DNA from: Isoptericola variabilis 225
GTDB taxonomy: Bacteria; Actinomycetota; Actinomycetes; Actinomycetales; Cellulomonadaceae
Assembly: GCF_000215105.1 (NCBI RefSeq)
Contig: NC_015588.1
Coordinates: 1,302,001-1,366,000, forward strand
Length of the DNA stretch: 64,000 bases
Direction of reading: 5' to 3'
This document shows, one piece after another, positions 1-8,521 of this stretch. The notes beneath the pieces are model-generated. The model was not told the DNA's origin. It made no database searches and saw only the letters and a list, made by a program, of their open reading frames with translations. Each line of letters opens with the position of its first letter. Within the stretch, counting starts at the first letter, position 1. The position numbers and the translations under genes are program-made.

Positions 1-302
1 GCGACCTGCACGACGCCGGCGTCCCGCTGCTCGTCGGCACCGACGCGGGCGGGACGATCGCCCACGGGCGCGTCGCCGACGAGTGCGCCGAGCTCGTCGC
101 GGCCGGCATCCCGGCACGCGAGGTCGTCGCGATGTCGAGCTGGCGCGCCCGCGCGTTCCTCGGCTTCGGTGCGCTGGTCGAGGGCTCGAGCGCTGACCTC
201 GTCGTGTACCCCGCCGACCCGCGCGAGGACGTCGAGGTCCTCCGGCACCCCACCGCCGTCGTCCTGCGCGGGCAGGTCGTCGCCGAGGGCGGCCGCTCCT
301 GA
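1..302 (+). CDS. Amidohydrolase family protein, C-terminal fragment
   Basis: The frame is open from the left edge (third base) to a TGA at 300-302, giving about 99 C-terminal residues. It contains a GTDAGG motif, typical of the last metal-ligand Asp strand of amidohydrolases, followed by the SS-[WRARAF]LGF helix, a GSSADLVVY strand and the closing beta-sandwich that ends in VVLRGQVVAEGG. This pattern fits imidazolonepropionase-like amidohydrolases (metal-dependent hydrolysis of amide or cyclic amide bonds). The substrate cannot be told because the N-terminal HxH metal site lies outside the window. No strong terminator follows before the rpsP promoter. Confidence 0.8.
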   Translation, partial: DLHDAGVPLLVGTDAGGTIAHGRVADECAELVAAGIPAREVVAMSSWRARAFLGFGALVEGSSADLVVYPADPREDVEVLRHPTAVVLRGQVVAEGGRS

Positions 303-310
303 GCGCCGGG

Positions 311-340
311 TTGGGCGCGGTGCCCAGGCTCTGGCACAAT
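311..340 (+). promoter_or_regulatory. Candidate rpsP promoter
   Basis: A ttgggc hexamer at 311-316 and a cacaat hexamer at 335-340 are 18 bp apart, which fits a primary sigma factor promoter. The transcript would carry a leader of about 120 nt before the rpsP GTG at 467. The -10 context (tggcacaatag) closely resembles the one before rplS (tggcagaatag, 2634-2644), suggesting coordinated expression of these ribosomal protein genes. Confidence 0.6.
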
Positions 341-466
341 AGGCCGGTACTCGGCGTGCCCAGGCCCCTCTCACCTGCGCGTGCCGCGTCCTGACCCACC
401 CACCGCCTGGCCCCCACCCGGTGGTGCGCGCGGTCGAAACCACCAGAACCAGGAGAGACCACCCAA

Positions 467-886
467 GTGGCCGTCAAGATTCGTCTGAAGCGCCTCGGCA
501 AGATCCGGGCTCCGTACTACCGCGTCGTCGTGGCCGACTCGCGCACCAAGCGCGACGGTCGCGTCATCGAGGAGATCGGGAAGTACCACCCGACCGAGGA
601 GCCGTCGTTCATCGAGATCTCGTCCGAGCGCGCGCAGTACTGGCTCGGTGTCGGCGCCCAGCCGACCGAGCAGGTGCTCGCCCTGCTCAAGATCACGGGT
701 GACTGGCAGAAGTTCAAGGGCCTCCCGGGTGCCGAGGGCACCCTGAAGACCAAGGGCGGCGCGTCCGACGCCGCCGCCGCGGTCGAGGCCGTCAACGCCG
801 AGGCCGAGAAGGTCAAGGCGAAGGCGTCCGAGAAGAAGGCCGAGGAGCCGGCCGCCGAGGCCGACGAGGCTGAGGCCGAGGCCTGA
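467..886 (+). CDS. rpsP: 30S ribosomal protein S16
   Basis: Small-subunit ribosomal protein S16 (139 aa), which helps assemble and stabilise the 16S rRNA 5' domain. The S16 core is plain: it opens [22 protein letters not shown], here cited only as the [18 protein letters not shown] signature, followed by [12 protein letters not shown]. Residues from about 88 on form an Ala/Glu/Lys-rich tail typical of actinobacterial S16 and longer than the roughly 80-residue enterobacterial protein. The GTG start is supported by the aggagag Shine-Dalgarno at 451-457. The stop codon overlaps the khpA start by one base, so the two are translationally coupled. Confidence 0.97.
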   Translation: MAVKIRLKRLGKIRAPYYRVVVADSRTKRDGRVIEEIGKYHPTEEPSFIEISSERAQYWLGVGAQPTEQVLALLKITGDWQKFKGLPGAEGTLKTKGGASDAAAAVEAVNAEAEKVKAKASEKKAEEPAAEADEAEAEA

Positions 887-1125
887 TGCTCGCCGAGGCC
901 CTCGAGCACCTGGTGCGCGGCATCGTGGACCACCCGGACGACGTCCGTGTGACCGCGCGGCCGCAGCGCCGGGGCGACCTGCTCGAGGTCCGGGTGCACC
1001 CGGACGACCTGGGCCGAGTCATCGGCCGGGGCGGCCGGACCGCCAAGGCGCTGCGCACCGTGGTCGGTGCGCTCGCCACCGAGGGCCCGGTGCGGGTCGA
1101 CGTCGTCGACGTCGACCGGCGCTGA
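886..1125 (+). CDS. khpA: KH-domain RNA-binding protein KhpA
   Basis: A single KH domain fills this 79-residue protein, with the nucleic-acid-binding GxxG loop seen as GRVIGRGGRTAKAL. It belongs to the YlqC/KhpA (UPF0109) family, which binds RNA, often with the Jag-like partner KhpB, and is nearly always encoded between rpsP and rimM. The ATG overlaps the rpsP stop as TGATG (884-888). A perfect hairpin follows the gene, so part of the transcription probably ends here before rimM. Confidence 0.93.
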   Translation: MLAEALEHLVRGIVDHPDDVRVTARPQRRGDLLEVRVHPDDLGRVIGRGGRTAKALRTVVGALATEGPVRVDVVDVDRR

Positions 1126-1152
1126 GCGGTCGAGCACCCGAGCGACACCCCC

Positions 1153-1191
1153 CGACGAGGCCCGGTCCCACCACGGGACCGGGCCTCGTCG
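1153..1191. terminator. Strong hairpin between khpA and rimM
   Basis: A perfect 17-bp inverted repeat (arms 1153-1169 and 1175-1191, loop accac) is almost all G:C. There is no T tract after it. Such T-less hairpins are common at actinobacterial transcript ends. It sits inside the conserved rpsP-trmD block and could act as a terminator or partial attenuator, or stabilise the rpsP-khpA 3' end. Confidence 0.75.
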
Positions 1192-1230
1192 TGCCGGAGG
1201 GTGCACCCTGGTGACGGCGAAGGAGGAGAC

Positions 1231-1800
1231 ATGCAGCTGGTGGTCGCGCGCGTGGGACGTGCGCACGGGCTCCGGGGCGAGGTCGCGCTCGACCTGCGCA
1301 CCGACGCCCCCGAGGAGCGGCTCGCCGTCGGCGAGCGGCTCGAGACCGACCCGCCGTCCGCGGGTCCGCTGACGGTCACGCGCGTGCGCGTGCACCAGGG
1401 CCGCTGGCTCGTCACGTTCGCCGAGGCGGCCGACCGGTCGGCGGCCGAGGCGCTGCGCGGCGTCGAGCTCGTCGTCGACGCGGACGCCTCCGACGAGGAG
1501 GACGCCTGGTACCCGCACGAGCTGCGCGGGCTGCGCGCCGAGCTCGAGGACGGCACCGTCGTCGGCGAGGTCGTGGGGCTCGAGCACCTGCCCGCGCACG
1601 ACGCGCTCGCGATCCGCGAGACGGGCGGCGAGCGCACGCTCGTGCCGTTCGTCCGGCAGATCGTGCCCGTGGTCGACGTCGAGGGCGGCCGCGTCGTCCT
1701 CACGCCGCCCGGCGGGCTGCTCGCGCGCGACGCCGCGTCCGTCGTGGTCGACCTGCCCGAGGACGCCGAGCCCGACGGCCGGCCCGAGGGCGAGGCCTGA
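1231..1800 (+). CDS. rimM: 16S rRNA processing protein RimM
   Basis: Ribosome maturation factor (189 aa) that binds S19 and helps assemble the 30S head. The N-terminal RimM beta-barrel begins [15 protein letters not shown], and the C-terminal PRC-like barrel contains the WYPHELRGL strand and the [13 protein letters not shown] segment. The ATG at 1231 is preferred over the upstream in-frame GTG at 1201 because aggaggag lies 3-10 bases before it (1221-1228) and the homology begins there. The gene ends one base before trmD starts. Confidence 0.95.
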   Translation: MQLVVARVGRAHGLRGEVALDLRTDAPEERLAVGERLETDPPSAGPLTVTRVRVHQGRWLVTFAEAADRSAAEALRGVELVVDADASDEEDAWYPHELRGLRAELEDGTVVGEVVGLEHLPAHDALAIRETGGERTLVPFVRQIVPVVDVEGGRVVLTPPGGLLARDAASVVVDLPEDAEPDGRPEGEA

Positions 1801-1801
1801 C

Positions 1802-2644
1802 GTGCGCGTCGACGTCGTCTCGATCTTCCCCGAGTACCTCGCCGCGCTCGACCTGTCGCTCGTCGGCAAGGCCCGACGCGCGGGCCTGCTGGACCTGCGC
1901 GTCCACGACCTGCGGGACTGGACGACCGACCGGCACCGCACGGTCGACGACACGCCGTTCGGCGGCGGGGCGGGCATGGTCATGCGCCCCGACGTGTGGG
2001 GCCGCGCGCTCGACGACGTGCTCGGCGCGACCGGGGGACACCTCGTCGTCCCCACTCCCTCGGGCGAGGTCTTCACGCAGCGGCACGCCGAGGCGCTCGC
2101 CACGGAGGAGCACCTCGTCGTCGCGTGCGGACGCTACGAGGGGATCGACGCGCGCGTCGTCGAGCACTACCGCGCGGCCGGGCACCGGGTGTCCGAGCTG
2201 TCCATCGGCGACTACGTGCTCAACGGCGGCGAGGTGGCCGCGCTCGTGATGATCGAGGCCGTCGGCCGGCTCCTGCCCGGCGTCGTCGGCAACCCCGCGT
2301 CGCTCGTCGAGGAGTCGCACGGGGCCGCCGGGCTGCTCGAGTACCCCGTGTACACCAAGCCGCCCGCGTGGGAGGGCCTCGAGGTGCCCGGTGTCCTGCT
2401 GTCGGGCCACCACGCCCGCATCGAGCGCTGGCGCCGGGACCAGGCGCTCGCGCGGACCGCCGCGCGGCGCCCGGACATGCTGGAGCGGCTCGACGTCGCG
2501 ACGCTCGACCGGCACGACCTCGAGGTCCTCGCAGGGCTCGGCTGGGAGGTCGACGGCGGCAGCCTGCGCCGGGTCCGCGACGTCCCCGGCGACGTCACCG
2601 GCGAGCCCGCCGACGAGGGCACCGCGGGGGCTGTGGCAGAATAG
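1802..2644 (+). CDS. trmD: tRNA (guanine-N1)-methyltransferase TrmD
   Basis: SPOUT-class methyltransferase (280 aa) that makes m1G37 in tRNAs and so prevents +1 frameshifting. It opens [13 protein letters not shown] and carries [13 protein letters not shown], the [11 protein letters not shown] loop and the [11 protein letters not shown] knot that binds S-adenosylmethionine, all TrmD hallmarks. The GTG start follows the rimM stop by one base, implying coupled translation. The last bases of trmD contain the probable rplS -10 element (2637-2642), so rplS can be transcribed independently. Confidence 0.97.
   Translation: MRVDVVSIFPEYLAALDLSLVGKARRAGLLDLRVHDLRDWTTDRHRTVDDTPFGGGAGMVMRPDVWGRALDDVLGATGGHLVVPTPSGEVFTQRHAEALATEEHLVVACGRYEGIDARVVEHYRAAGHRVSELSIGDYVLNGGEVAALVMIEAVGRLLPGVVGNPASLVEESHGAAGLLEYPVYTKPPAWEGLEVPGVLLSGHHARIERWRRDQALARTAARRPDMLERLDVATLDRHDLEVLAGLGWEVDGGSLRRVRDVPGDVTGEPADEGTAGAVAE
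2637..2642 (+). promoter_or_regulatory. Candidate rplS promoter -10
   Basis: A cagaat hexamer lies within the trmD 3' end, in the same tggcaNaatag context as the rpsP promoter. No good -35 box is visible at the usual spacing. The resulting transcript would have a leader of about 170 nt before rplS. Confidence 0.45.
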
Positions 2645-2683
2645 TGCGTCGGTGTGCCGCCGGCGGACGCGCTGCGCAGGTCT

Positions 2684-2806
2684 CTGCCACAGGGGAGGCC
2701 TGGCTCGCACGCACAGCACCGCTCCGTCGACGAGCCGGTACACCGCACCGAACAGTCAGATCTCGGCGCCCCGCGCGCCACCGAGCTTGCGCCTGACCTG
2801 TGGCAG
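2684..2806 (+). promoter_or_regulatory. Inverted repeat in rplS leader
   Basis: ctgccacagg (2684-2693) is perfectly complementary to cctgtggcag (2797-2806), enclosing about 100 nt and ending three bases before the rplS Shine-Dalgarno (ggggagag, 2809-2816). A long-range closing helix next to a ribosomal-protein start is the layout of autoregulatory r-protein leaders. Function here is inferred only from position and complementarity. Confidence 0.45.
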
Positions 2807-2820
2807 GCGGGGAGAGAACC

Positions 2821-3174
2821 ATGCACACGCTCGACATCGTCGACGCGGCCTCGCTGCGCTCCGACGTCCCGGAGTTCCGCGCCGGTGACACCGTCAAGGT
2901 CAACGTCAAGGTCGTCGAGGGCAACCGCTCTCGCATCCAGGCGTTCCAGGGCGTCGTCATCGCCCGCCAGGGTGGTGGCGTCCGCGAGACGTTCACCGTC
3001 CGCAAGATCAGCTTCGGCGTCGGCGTGGAGCGCACGTTCCCCCTGCACGCCCCGACGATCGACTCGATCGACGTCGTCACCCGTGGTGACGTCCGCCGGG
3101 CGAAGCTGTACTACCTGCGCGCGCTGCGCGGCAAGAAGGCCAAGATCCGCGAGAAGCGCGAGACCTCGGCCTGA
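2821..3174 (+). CDS. rplS: 50S ribosomal protein L19
   Basis: Large-subunit protein L19 (117 aa), located at the 30S-50S interface. Recognised by [22 protein letters not shown], quoted here as FRAGDTVKV...[12 protein letters not shown], then [16 protein letters not shown] and the basic tail [20 protein letters not shown]. The ATG at 2821 is preceded by ggggagag at 2809-2816; an in-frame upstream start at 2800 would add residues outside the family. It has its own promoter and a structured leader. A near-perfect 18-bp hairpin follows. Confidence 0.97.
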   Translation: MHTLDIVDAASLRSDVPEFRAGDTVKVNVKVVEGNRSRIQAFQGVVIARQGGGVRETFTVRKISFGVGVERTFPLHAPTIDSIDVVTRGDVRRAKLYYLRALRGKKAKIREKRETSA

Positions 3175-3191
3175 TCGCACCCCGCGACACC

Positions 3192-3229
3192 ACGACGGGC
3201 GGTCCCTCCACGGAGGGGCCGCCCGTCGT
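3192..3229. terminator. Terminator after rplS
   Basis: An 18-bp stem with one G:T wobble (arms 3192-3209 and 3212-3229; the innermost pairs open to form the loop) follows the rplS stop by 17 bases. It is GC-rich and has no T run. It probably separates rplS from lepB. Confidence 0.75.
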
Positions 3230-3284
3230 CGTCTGCCGGCCGGACGGTTTCCCGCGCGCCGCCGGCGGATGAAAGAGTGGACCC

Positions 3285-4058
3285 GTGGCAGACTCCGAAC
3301 CCGTGACCGACCAGCCCATCGCGCCCGGCGAGGACGCCGACCCCGACGAGCACCGGTCCTCCGGGCACGCGGGGCGCCGGCGGCGCAGCCGCGGTCTCGG
3401 GTTCCTGCGCGAGACCGCGATCATCGTCGTCAGCGCACTCGTGCTCTCGTGGCTGATCAAGTCGTTCCTCGTCCAGGCGTTCTTCATCCCGAGCGCGTCG
3501 ATGGAGGACACGCTGATCGAGGGCGACCGCGTCATGGTCTCGCGGCTCGTGCCGACGGTGCTCGACGTCCACCGCGGCGACGTCGTCGTCTTCAAGGACC
3601 CGGGCGGGTGGCTCGACCCGGTCGAGCCGGTCGACCACGGCCCCGTCGGCAACGCGATCACCGACGTCATGACGTTCGTCGGCCTGCTGCCGCAGGACAC
3701 GGGCGAGCACCTCATCAAGCGCGTGATCGGGGTCCCGGGCGACCAGGTGACCTGCTGCGACGCCGAGGGGCGCGTGAGCGTCAACGGTGTGCCGATCGAC
3801 GAGGAGCGGTACGTCAAGCCGGGCTCGGAGCCGAGCGAGGTCGACTTCGCCGTGACCGTGCCGGACGGCATGCTGTTCGTCATGGGGGACAACCGCCAGA
3901 ACTCGCGCGACTCGCGCTACAACACGGGCAACCCGGGCGGCGGGTTCGTGCCGATGTCCAACGTCGTGGGCACCGCGTTCGCGACGGTGTGGCCGTTCGA
4001 CCGCGCCACCCTGCTGCGCAACCCGGGCGACGTCTTCGCGGGGGTCCCGGAGCCGTGA
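3285..4058 (+). CDS. lepB: Signal peptidase I
   Basis: Membrane-bound type I signal peptidase (257 aa), which releases exported proteins by cutting after their signal peptides. A 40-residue charged cytoplasmic N-terminus precedes one transmembrane helix (about 43-64). The catalytic Ser is Ser72 in [10 protein letters not shown] and the catalytic Lys is Lys145 in [12 protein letters not shown]; box E is [12 protein letters not shown]. The Ser/Lys dyad is therefore complete. The GTG at 3285 has only a weak purine stretch upstream (gaaagag). The stop overlaps the rnhB start by four bases. Confidence 0.95.
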   Translation: MADSEPVTDQPIAPGEDADPDEHRSSGHAGRRRRSRGLGFLRETAIIVVSALVLSWLIKSFLVQAFFIPSASMEDTLIEGDRVMVSRLVPTVLDVHRGDVVVFKDPGGWLDPVEPVDHGPVGNAITDVMTFVGLLPQDTGEHLIKRVIGVPGDQVTCCDAEGRVSVNGVPIDEERYVKPGSEPSEVDFAVTVPDGMLFVMGDNRQNSRDSRYNTGNPGGGFVPMSNVVGTAFATVWPFDRATLLRNPGDVFAGVPEP

Positions 4059-4873
4059 CCGTCACGTCCGCCCGCCAGGGCCGCTCGACCCCGACGCGGC
4101 GCAGCCCGTCGCTGCGCCACGAGCGTGCGCTGCTGTCCGGCGGCGCGCGTCTCGTCGCGGGCATGGACGAGGTGGGGCGCGGCGCGCTGGCCGGGCCGGT
4201 CAGCGTGGGCGTCGTCGTCGTGGACGCCGCGACGCGCACGGCGCCCCAGGGCCTGACGGACTCCAAGCTCCTCACGGCGGGCGCGCGCGAGCTGCTCGTG
4301 CCGCAGGTCCAGCGCTGGGCCGTCGCGTGGGCCGTGGGCCACGCCGGCCCCGCCGAGATCGACGCGCACGGCATCGTCGCGGCCCTGCGGATCGCCGGCC
4401 GTCGCGCGCTCGCCCAGGTGCGGCGCACGTGCGGCCAGGACATCGACGTCGTGCTGCTCGACGGCTCGCACGACTGGCTCTCGCGGCCCCAGGCCGACCT
4501 GTTCGAGGCGGCGGCGCACGACCCGGACGCCGAGCCCGGCGCGGGCGACCCCGCGGTCCGCACGCTGGTCAAGGCCGACCTGCAGTGCTCGTCCGTCGCG
4601 GCCGCGAGCGTCCTGGCCAAGGTCGAGCGCGACGGTCTCCTCGCGCGGCTCGCGCGCCAGTACCCGGCGTACGCGTGGGACCAGAACAAGGGGTACTCGG
4701 CGCCGGCGCACCTCGACGCGCTGCGCCGGCTCGGCCCGACGCCGCAGCACCGCCGGTCGTGGAACCTGCGGGTGCTCGCCGAGGACGCCGCCGCGGCCGA
4801 CGCGCGCGAGGACGCCGACGCGTCCTTCACGTCGCCACCGCTGGCCGACCTGGGTGGGATGATGACCGGGTGA
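4055..4873 (+). CDS. rnhB: Ribonuclease HII
   Basis: RNase HII (272 aa), which nicks DNA 5' of misincorporated ribonucleotides and removes RNA from hybrids. The acidic metal site is visible: Asp-Glu in [15 protein letters not shown], Asp in [10 protein letters not shown], and Asp in [19 protein letters not shown]. The C-terminal [17 protein letters not shown] helix is typical. The GTG overlaps the lepB TGA (GTGA at 4055-4058) and the end overlaps the next gene in the same way, so this is a tightly coupled lepB-rnhB-DUF2469 unit. Confidence 0.95.
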   Translation: MTVTSARQGRSTPTRRSPSLRHERALLSGGARLVAGMDEVGRGALAGPVSVGVVVVDAATRTAPQGLTDSKLLTAGARELLVPQVQRWAVAWAVGHAGPAEIDAHGIVAALRIAGRRALAQVRRTCGQDIDVVLLDGSHDWLSRPQADLFEAAAHDPDAEPGAGDPAVRTLVKADLQCSSVAAASVLAKVERDGLLARLARQYPAYAWDQNKGYSAPAHLDALRRLGPTPQHRRSWNLRVLAEDAAAADAREDADASFTSPPLADLGGMMTG

Positions 4874-5169
4874 GCGCCGAAGACCTCGAGAACTACGAGA
4901 CCGAGATGGAGCTCGCGCTCTACCGCGAGTACCGCGACGTCGTGGGCCTGTTCTCGTACGTGGTGGAGACCGAGCGCCGCTTCTACCTCGCCAACCAGGT
5001 GGACCTGCAGGTCCGGTCGGCGGCGGGCGAGGTGTACTTCGAGCTGCGCCTGGCCGACGCCTGGGTCTGGGACGTGTACCGGTCCGCGCGCTTCGTGAAG
5101 TCGGTGCGCGTCGTGACGTTCAAGGACGTCAACGTCGAGGAGCTGGCCAAGGCCGAGCTCGCCCTCTGA
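4870..5169 (+). CDS. DUF2469 family protein
   Basis: A 99-residue acidic protein opening [42 protein letters not shown] (recognised as SAEDLENYE...[14 protein letters not shown]). This is the actinobacterial DUF2469 family (like Mycobacterium Rv2901c), nearly always found between rnhB and yraN. It has no known catalytic motif and no membrane segment, and its molecular role is unknown. The GTG overlaps the rnhB stop by four bases. Its strict synteny suggests a housekeeping function. Confidence 0.88.
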   Translation: MSAEDLENYETEMELALYREYRDVVGLFSYVVETERRFYLANQVDLQVRSAAGEVYFELRLADAWVWDVYRSARFVKSVRVVTFKDVNVEELAKAELAL

Positions 5170-5273
5170 GGCCGTCCCCAGGCGAGCGCCCCGCGTCGTC
5201 GTCCACAGACCGCACGACGCCGGCGGCGAGAGCACGCCCCGCGCCACCACCCTGGGCGCGGAGGTGGTCGCGA

Positions 5274-5642
5274 GTGCGAGCGAAGGACGCCGTCGGGCGG
5301 TACGGCGAGAGGGTGGCGGCCCGTCACCTGGAGGAGCGCGGCTGGCAGCTGCTGGACCGCAACTGGCGCGGGACGCGCGGCGAGCTGGACATCGTCGCGC
5401 GCGACGGCGACGCGCTCGTCGCGGTCGAGGTCAAGACGCGCACCGGCGACGGCTTCGGCCATCCCGCGGAGGCGGTCACGGCCGACAAGCTGCGGCGGCT
5501 GCGCCGGCTCACGGGGGAGTGGCTCGCGCGGCACGCCGACGCCGGCGGGCCCCGGTTCCGCGAGGTCCGGGTCGACGTCGTCGCCGTGGTGCTCCCGCGC
5601 GCGGGCGCGGCGCGGGTCGAGCACCTCGAGGGGGTGCTCTGA
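5274..5642 (+). CDS. YraN/UPF0102 endonuclease-like protein
   Basis: A 122-residue protein of the UPF0102 (YraN) family, which has the restriction-endonuclease-like fold of Holliday-junction resolvases. Visible motifs are GRYGERVAARHLEERGW, RGTRGELDIVARD (the acidic E-x-D core) and VAVEVKTRTGDGFG with the E-x-K pair. It may act on DNA, but the in vivo role is not established. The gene is followed, with a one-base overlap, by the yifB ATPase and then dprA, a conserved set linked to DNA uptake and processing. A weak 7-bp hairpin lies upstream (5193-5220). Confidence 0.88.
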   Translation: MRAKDAVGRYGERVAARHLEERGWQLLDRNWRGTRGELDIVARDGDALVAVEVKTRTGDGFGHPAEAVTADKLRRLRRLTGEWLARHADAGGPRFREVRVDVVAVVLPRAGAARVEHLEGVL

Positions 5643-7174
5643 TGGGGCTCGGCGTCACCGCGTCGGTCGCGCTGACCGGGCTCCGCGGCCACGTCGTGGA
5701 GGTCCAGGCGCAGCTCGCCGCCGCGCTGCCCGCGTTCACGCTCGTCGGCCTGCCCGACACCGCGCTGAGCGAGTCGCGGGACCGTGTGCGGGCCGCCGTG
5801 CTCTCGAGCGGGATGGCGTGGCCGAACCGCAGGGTCACGGTCAACCTGTCGCCGGCCTCCCTGCGCAAGTCGGGCTCCGCGTTCGACCTCGCGATCGCGG
5901 TCGCGGTGCTCGCGGGCGACGGCTGCCTGCCCGCGGACGGGCTCGACCGCGTCGTCCACCTGGGCGAGCTCGGGCTCGACGGCCGCGTGCAGCCGGTGCG
6001 CGGGGTGCTGCCCGCCGTCGCCGCGGCCGTCGAGGCGGGCTTCACGCGCGTGGTCGTCGCGGCGGGCGACGTCGCCGAGGCGCGGCTCGTGCCCGGCGCG
6101 CAGGTGCACGGCGTCGTCACGCTCGCCGAGGCCGTGCTGCTGCACGGCGGGCGCGTCGAGTCGCTGCCCGACGTCGAGCCCGTCCGCCAGGCGCGCACGC
6201 ACGCGCCCGGGCGGCCGGCCGGCGACCTCGCCGACGTCGCGGGCCAGACCGGGGCCCGCACCGCGCTCGAGGTGGCCGCCGCCGGGGGGCACCACCTGCT
6301 GCTCACCGGCCCGCCCGGCGCGGGCAAGACGATGCTGGCCTCGCGGCTGCCCGGCGTGCTGCCCGACCTCACCGAGTCCGAGGCGCTCGAGGTCACGGCG
6401 GTGCACTCGGTCGCCGGCACGTTCGACCCGGGCGACGGGCTTCTCACGCGGCCGCCCTTCGAGGACCCGCACCACACCGCGACGCCCGCCGCGATCGTGG
6501 GCGGCGGGTCGGGCCTGCCCCGGCCGGGCGCGGTCTCGCGCGCGCACCGCGGGGTCCTCTTCCTCGACGAGGCGCCCGAGTTCCGGCCCTCGGTGCTCGA
6601 GACGCTGCGCCAGCCGCTCGAGCAGGGCGAGCTCGTGCTGCACCGCACCGGTGGTGCGGCCCGCTACCCGGCGCGGTTCCAGCTCGTGCTGGCCGCCAAC
6701 CCGTGCCCGTGCGGCATGGCCACCGACAAGGGCCTCGAGTGCACCTGCACGCCGCAGGCCAGGCGCCGGTACTTCGGCCGGCTCTCGGGCCCGCTGCTCG
6801 ACCGCGTGGACCTCCAGGTGCAGGTGCGCGCGGTGACGCGCGCCGAGCGCGTGCTGCTCGAGCGCGGCGAGCCGACCGCGACGGTCGCGGCACGGGTCGC
6901 GGCCGCGCGCGAGGCGAGCCGTGCCCGGCTCGCCGGGACGCCGTGGACGAACAACGCGGAGGTGCCCGGCCCGTGGCTGCGCGAGCGGCTGCGGCGCGAG
7001 CCGGACGTGCTGCGCCGGGTCGAGCGAGCGATCGACGAGGGCAGGCTGAGCCTGCGCGGGGCCGACCGCGTCCTGCGCGTCGCCTGGACGCTCGCCGACC
7101 TCGCCGGCCTGGACGTGCCGGGGCGGAGCCAGGTGGACGAGGCCATCACGATGCGCACGGGCGGTGCGGCGTGA
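5642..7174 (+). CDS. YifB/ComM-type Mg-chelatase-like AAA+ ATPase
   Basis: A 510-residue AAA+ ATPase of the YifB/ComM family; in naturally competent bacteria ComM is a hexameric helicase promoting branch migration during recombination. The N-terminal ChlI-like domain starts GLGVTASVALTGLRG and includes FDLAIAVAVL. Walker A is GPPGAGKT (about residue 226) and Walker B is GVLFLDEAPEF. The C-terminal Mg-chelatase subdomain contains cysteine motifs NPCPCG and CTCTP. The ATG overlaps the yraN stop (TGATG). It is coupled to dprA, supporting a DNA-processing role. Confidence 0.92.
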   Translation: MGLGVTASVALTGLRGHVVEVQAQLAAALPAFTLVGLPDTALSESRDRVRAAVLSSGMAWPNRRVTVNLSPASLRKSGSAFDLAIAVAVLAGDGCLPADGLDRVVHLGELGLDGRVQPVRGVLPAVAAAVEAGFTRVVVAAGDVAEARLVPGAQVHGVVTLAEAVLLHGGRVESLPDVEPVRQARTHAPGRPAGDLADVAGQTGARTALEVAAAGGHHLLLTGPPGAGKTMLASRLPGVLPDLTESEALEVTAVHSVAGTFDPGDGLLTRPPFEDPHHTATPAAIVGGGSGLPRPGAVSRAHRGVLFLDEAPEFRPSVLETLRQPLEQGELVLHRTGGAARYPARFQLVLAANPCPCGMATDKGLECTCTPQARRRYFGRLSGPLLDRVDLQVQVRAVTRAERVLLERGEPTATVAARVAAAREASRARLAGTPWTNNAEVPGPWLRERLRREPDVLRRVERAIDEGRLSLRGADRVLRVAWTLADLAGLDVPGRSQVDEAITMRTGGAA

Positions 7175-8442
7175 GCGGGGCGCTGTTCGACCTGCCCGAC
7201 GGCGCGGCCCCGGAGCCGGGGCGGCCCGCGGTGCGGCTCGGCTTCGACGCCGACGACCCGGTGCTCGCCGCGGCGGCGTGGTCACGGCTCGCGGAGCCCG
7301 CCGACGTCGTCGCGGGCGCGCTCGTCGCACACCTCGGCGCGGGGCCGGCGCTGGCGTGGCTCGTGGACGCGGCCGGCGACCCCGGCCGGGCGCTGCGCGA
7401 GGCGGCCGCCGCCGAGGTCCCCGTGCCCGACGCCTCGGGGGAGCCCGCGAGCCGCCGCGGCGCGACGCAGCGGCTCGCGGCCGCGGTCGCGCGGTGGGTG
7501 CCCCGGCTCGAGAACCTCGACCCGCGCCGCGAGCTGCGCGTGCTCGAGCGGTACGGGGGCGCGCTGCTCGTGCCCGGCGACCCGCGCTGGCCCGCGGCCC
7601 TCGGCGACCTCGGGCCCGCCGCCCCGTTCGCGCTCTGGGTCCGCGGCGAGCCCGACCTGGCGGCGCTCGCCGCGCGCTCCGTCGCCGTCGTCGGTGCCCG
7701 CGCGGCGACCTCGTACGGCGAGCACGTCGCGTCCCGGCTCGCGTCGGGCCTCGTCGACCGCGGGTTCACCGTCGTCTCGGGCGGCGCGTACGGCATCGAC
7801 GCCGCGGCGCACCGCGGCGCGGTCGCGGCGGGCGGCCCGACGGTCGCGCTGCTCGCGTGCGGCGTCGACCGCTTCTACCCGCAGGGCAACCACGAGCTCC
7901 TGCGCCGGGTCGCGGAGGGACCGGGGTGCGTCGTGAGCGAGGTGCCGCCCGGGTCGGCCCCGTTCCGGCAGCGGTTCCTCGCGCGGAACCGGATCATCGC
8001 CGCGCTGGCGCGGGCCACGGTCGTCGTCGAGGCGGCATGGCGCTCGGGCGCGCTGTCGACCGCGCGGCGGGCCGCCGACCTGCTGCGGCCCGTCGGCGCG
8101 GTCCCCGGCCCCGTCACGTCGATGGCCTCGGGCGGGTGCCACGCGCTCCTGCGCGACGGCGTGGCGACGTGCGTGACGGACGCCGCCGAGGTCGCCGAGC
8201 TGGCGGGCGACCTCGGCGAGGACGCGGCGCCCGCGCCGCGCGGCGAGGCGCGGGTCGTCGACGCGCTCGACGAGACGGGGCGCCGGCTCTGGGACGCCCT
8301 GCCGCTGCGGTCGCCGGCGTCGCTCGAGTCCGTGGCGCGCACCGCGGGCCTGGCGCCCCGCGAGGCGCTCGCGGGCCTCGGCGGCCTCGCGCTCGACGGC
8401 CTCGCGGAGCAGCGCGACGGCGGGTGGTGCCGCGCCCGCTGA
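7171..8442 (+). CDS. dprA: DNA-processing protein DprA
   Basis: DprA/Smf (423 aa) loads RecA onto incoming single-stranded DNA in transformation. The Rossmann-like core shows RSVAVVGARAATSYGE, FTVVSGGAYGIDAAAHRGAV, LLACGVDRFYP and RQRFLARNRIIAALA. About 150 less conserved residues precede the core and a winged-helix-like C-terminal domain follows. The GTG overlaps the yifB stop by four bases (7171-7174). Whether this organism is competent cannot be judged from the window, since no comEC or comEA is present here. Confidence 0.93.
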   Translation: MSGALFDLPDGAAPEPGRPAVRLGFDADDPVLAAAAWSRLAEPADVVAGALVAHLGAGPALAWLVDAAGDPGRALREAAAAEVPVPDASGEPASRRGATQRLAAAVARWVPRLENLDPRRELRVLERYGGALLVPGDPRWPAALGDLGPAAPFALWVRGEPDLAALAARSVAVVGARAATSYGEHVASRLASGLVDRGFTVVSGGAYGIDAAAHRGAVAAGGPTVALLACGVDRFYPQGNHELLRRVAEGPGCVVSEVPPGSAPFRQRFLARNRIIAALARATVVVEAAWRSGALSTARRAADLLRPVGAVPGPVTSMASGGCHALLRDGVATCVTDAAEVAELAGDLGEDAAPAPRGEARVVDALDETGRRLWDALPLRSPASLESVARTAGLAPREALAGLGGLALDGLAEQRDGGWCRAR

Positions 8443-8508
8443 GGGCGCGTGCTCCGGGCACCCGTGGCCACGCCGGGCGGCCTCACCGCCGCGCGACCTC
8501 GGGTTCGG

Positions 8509-8514
8509 CACACT
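8509..8514 (+). promoter_or_regulatory. xerC -10 element (leaderless arrangement)
   Basis: cacact lies seven bases before the xerC ATG at 8522, with no Shine-Dalgarno in between. Transcription starting about seven bases after the hexamer would begin at or next to the start codon. Confidence 0.5.
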
Positions 8515-8521
8515 GACCTGG

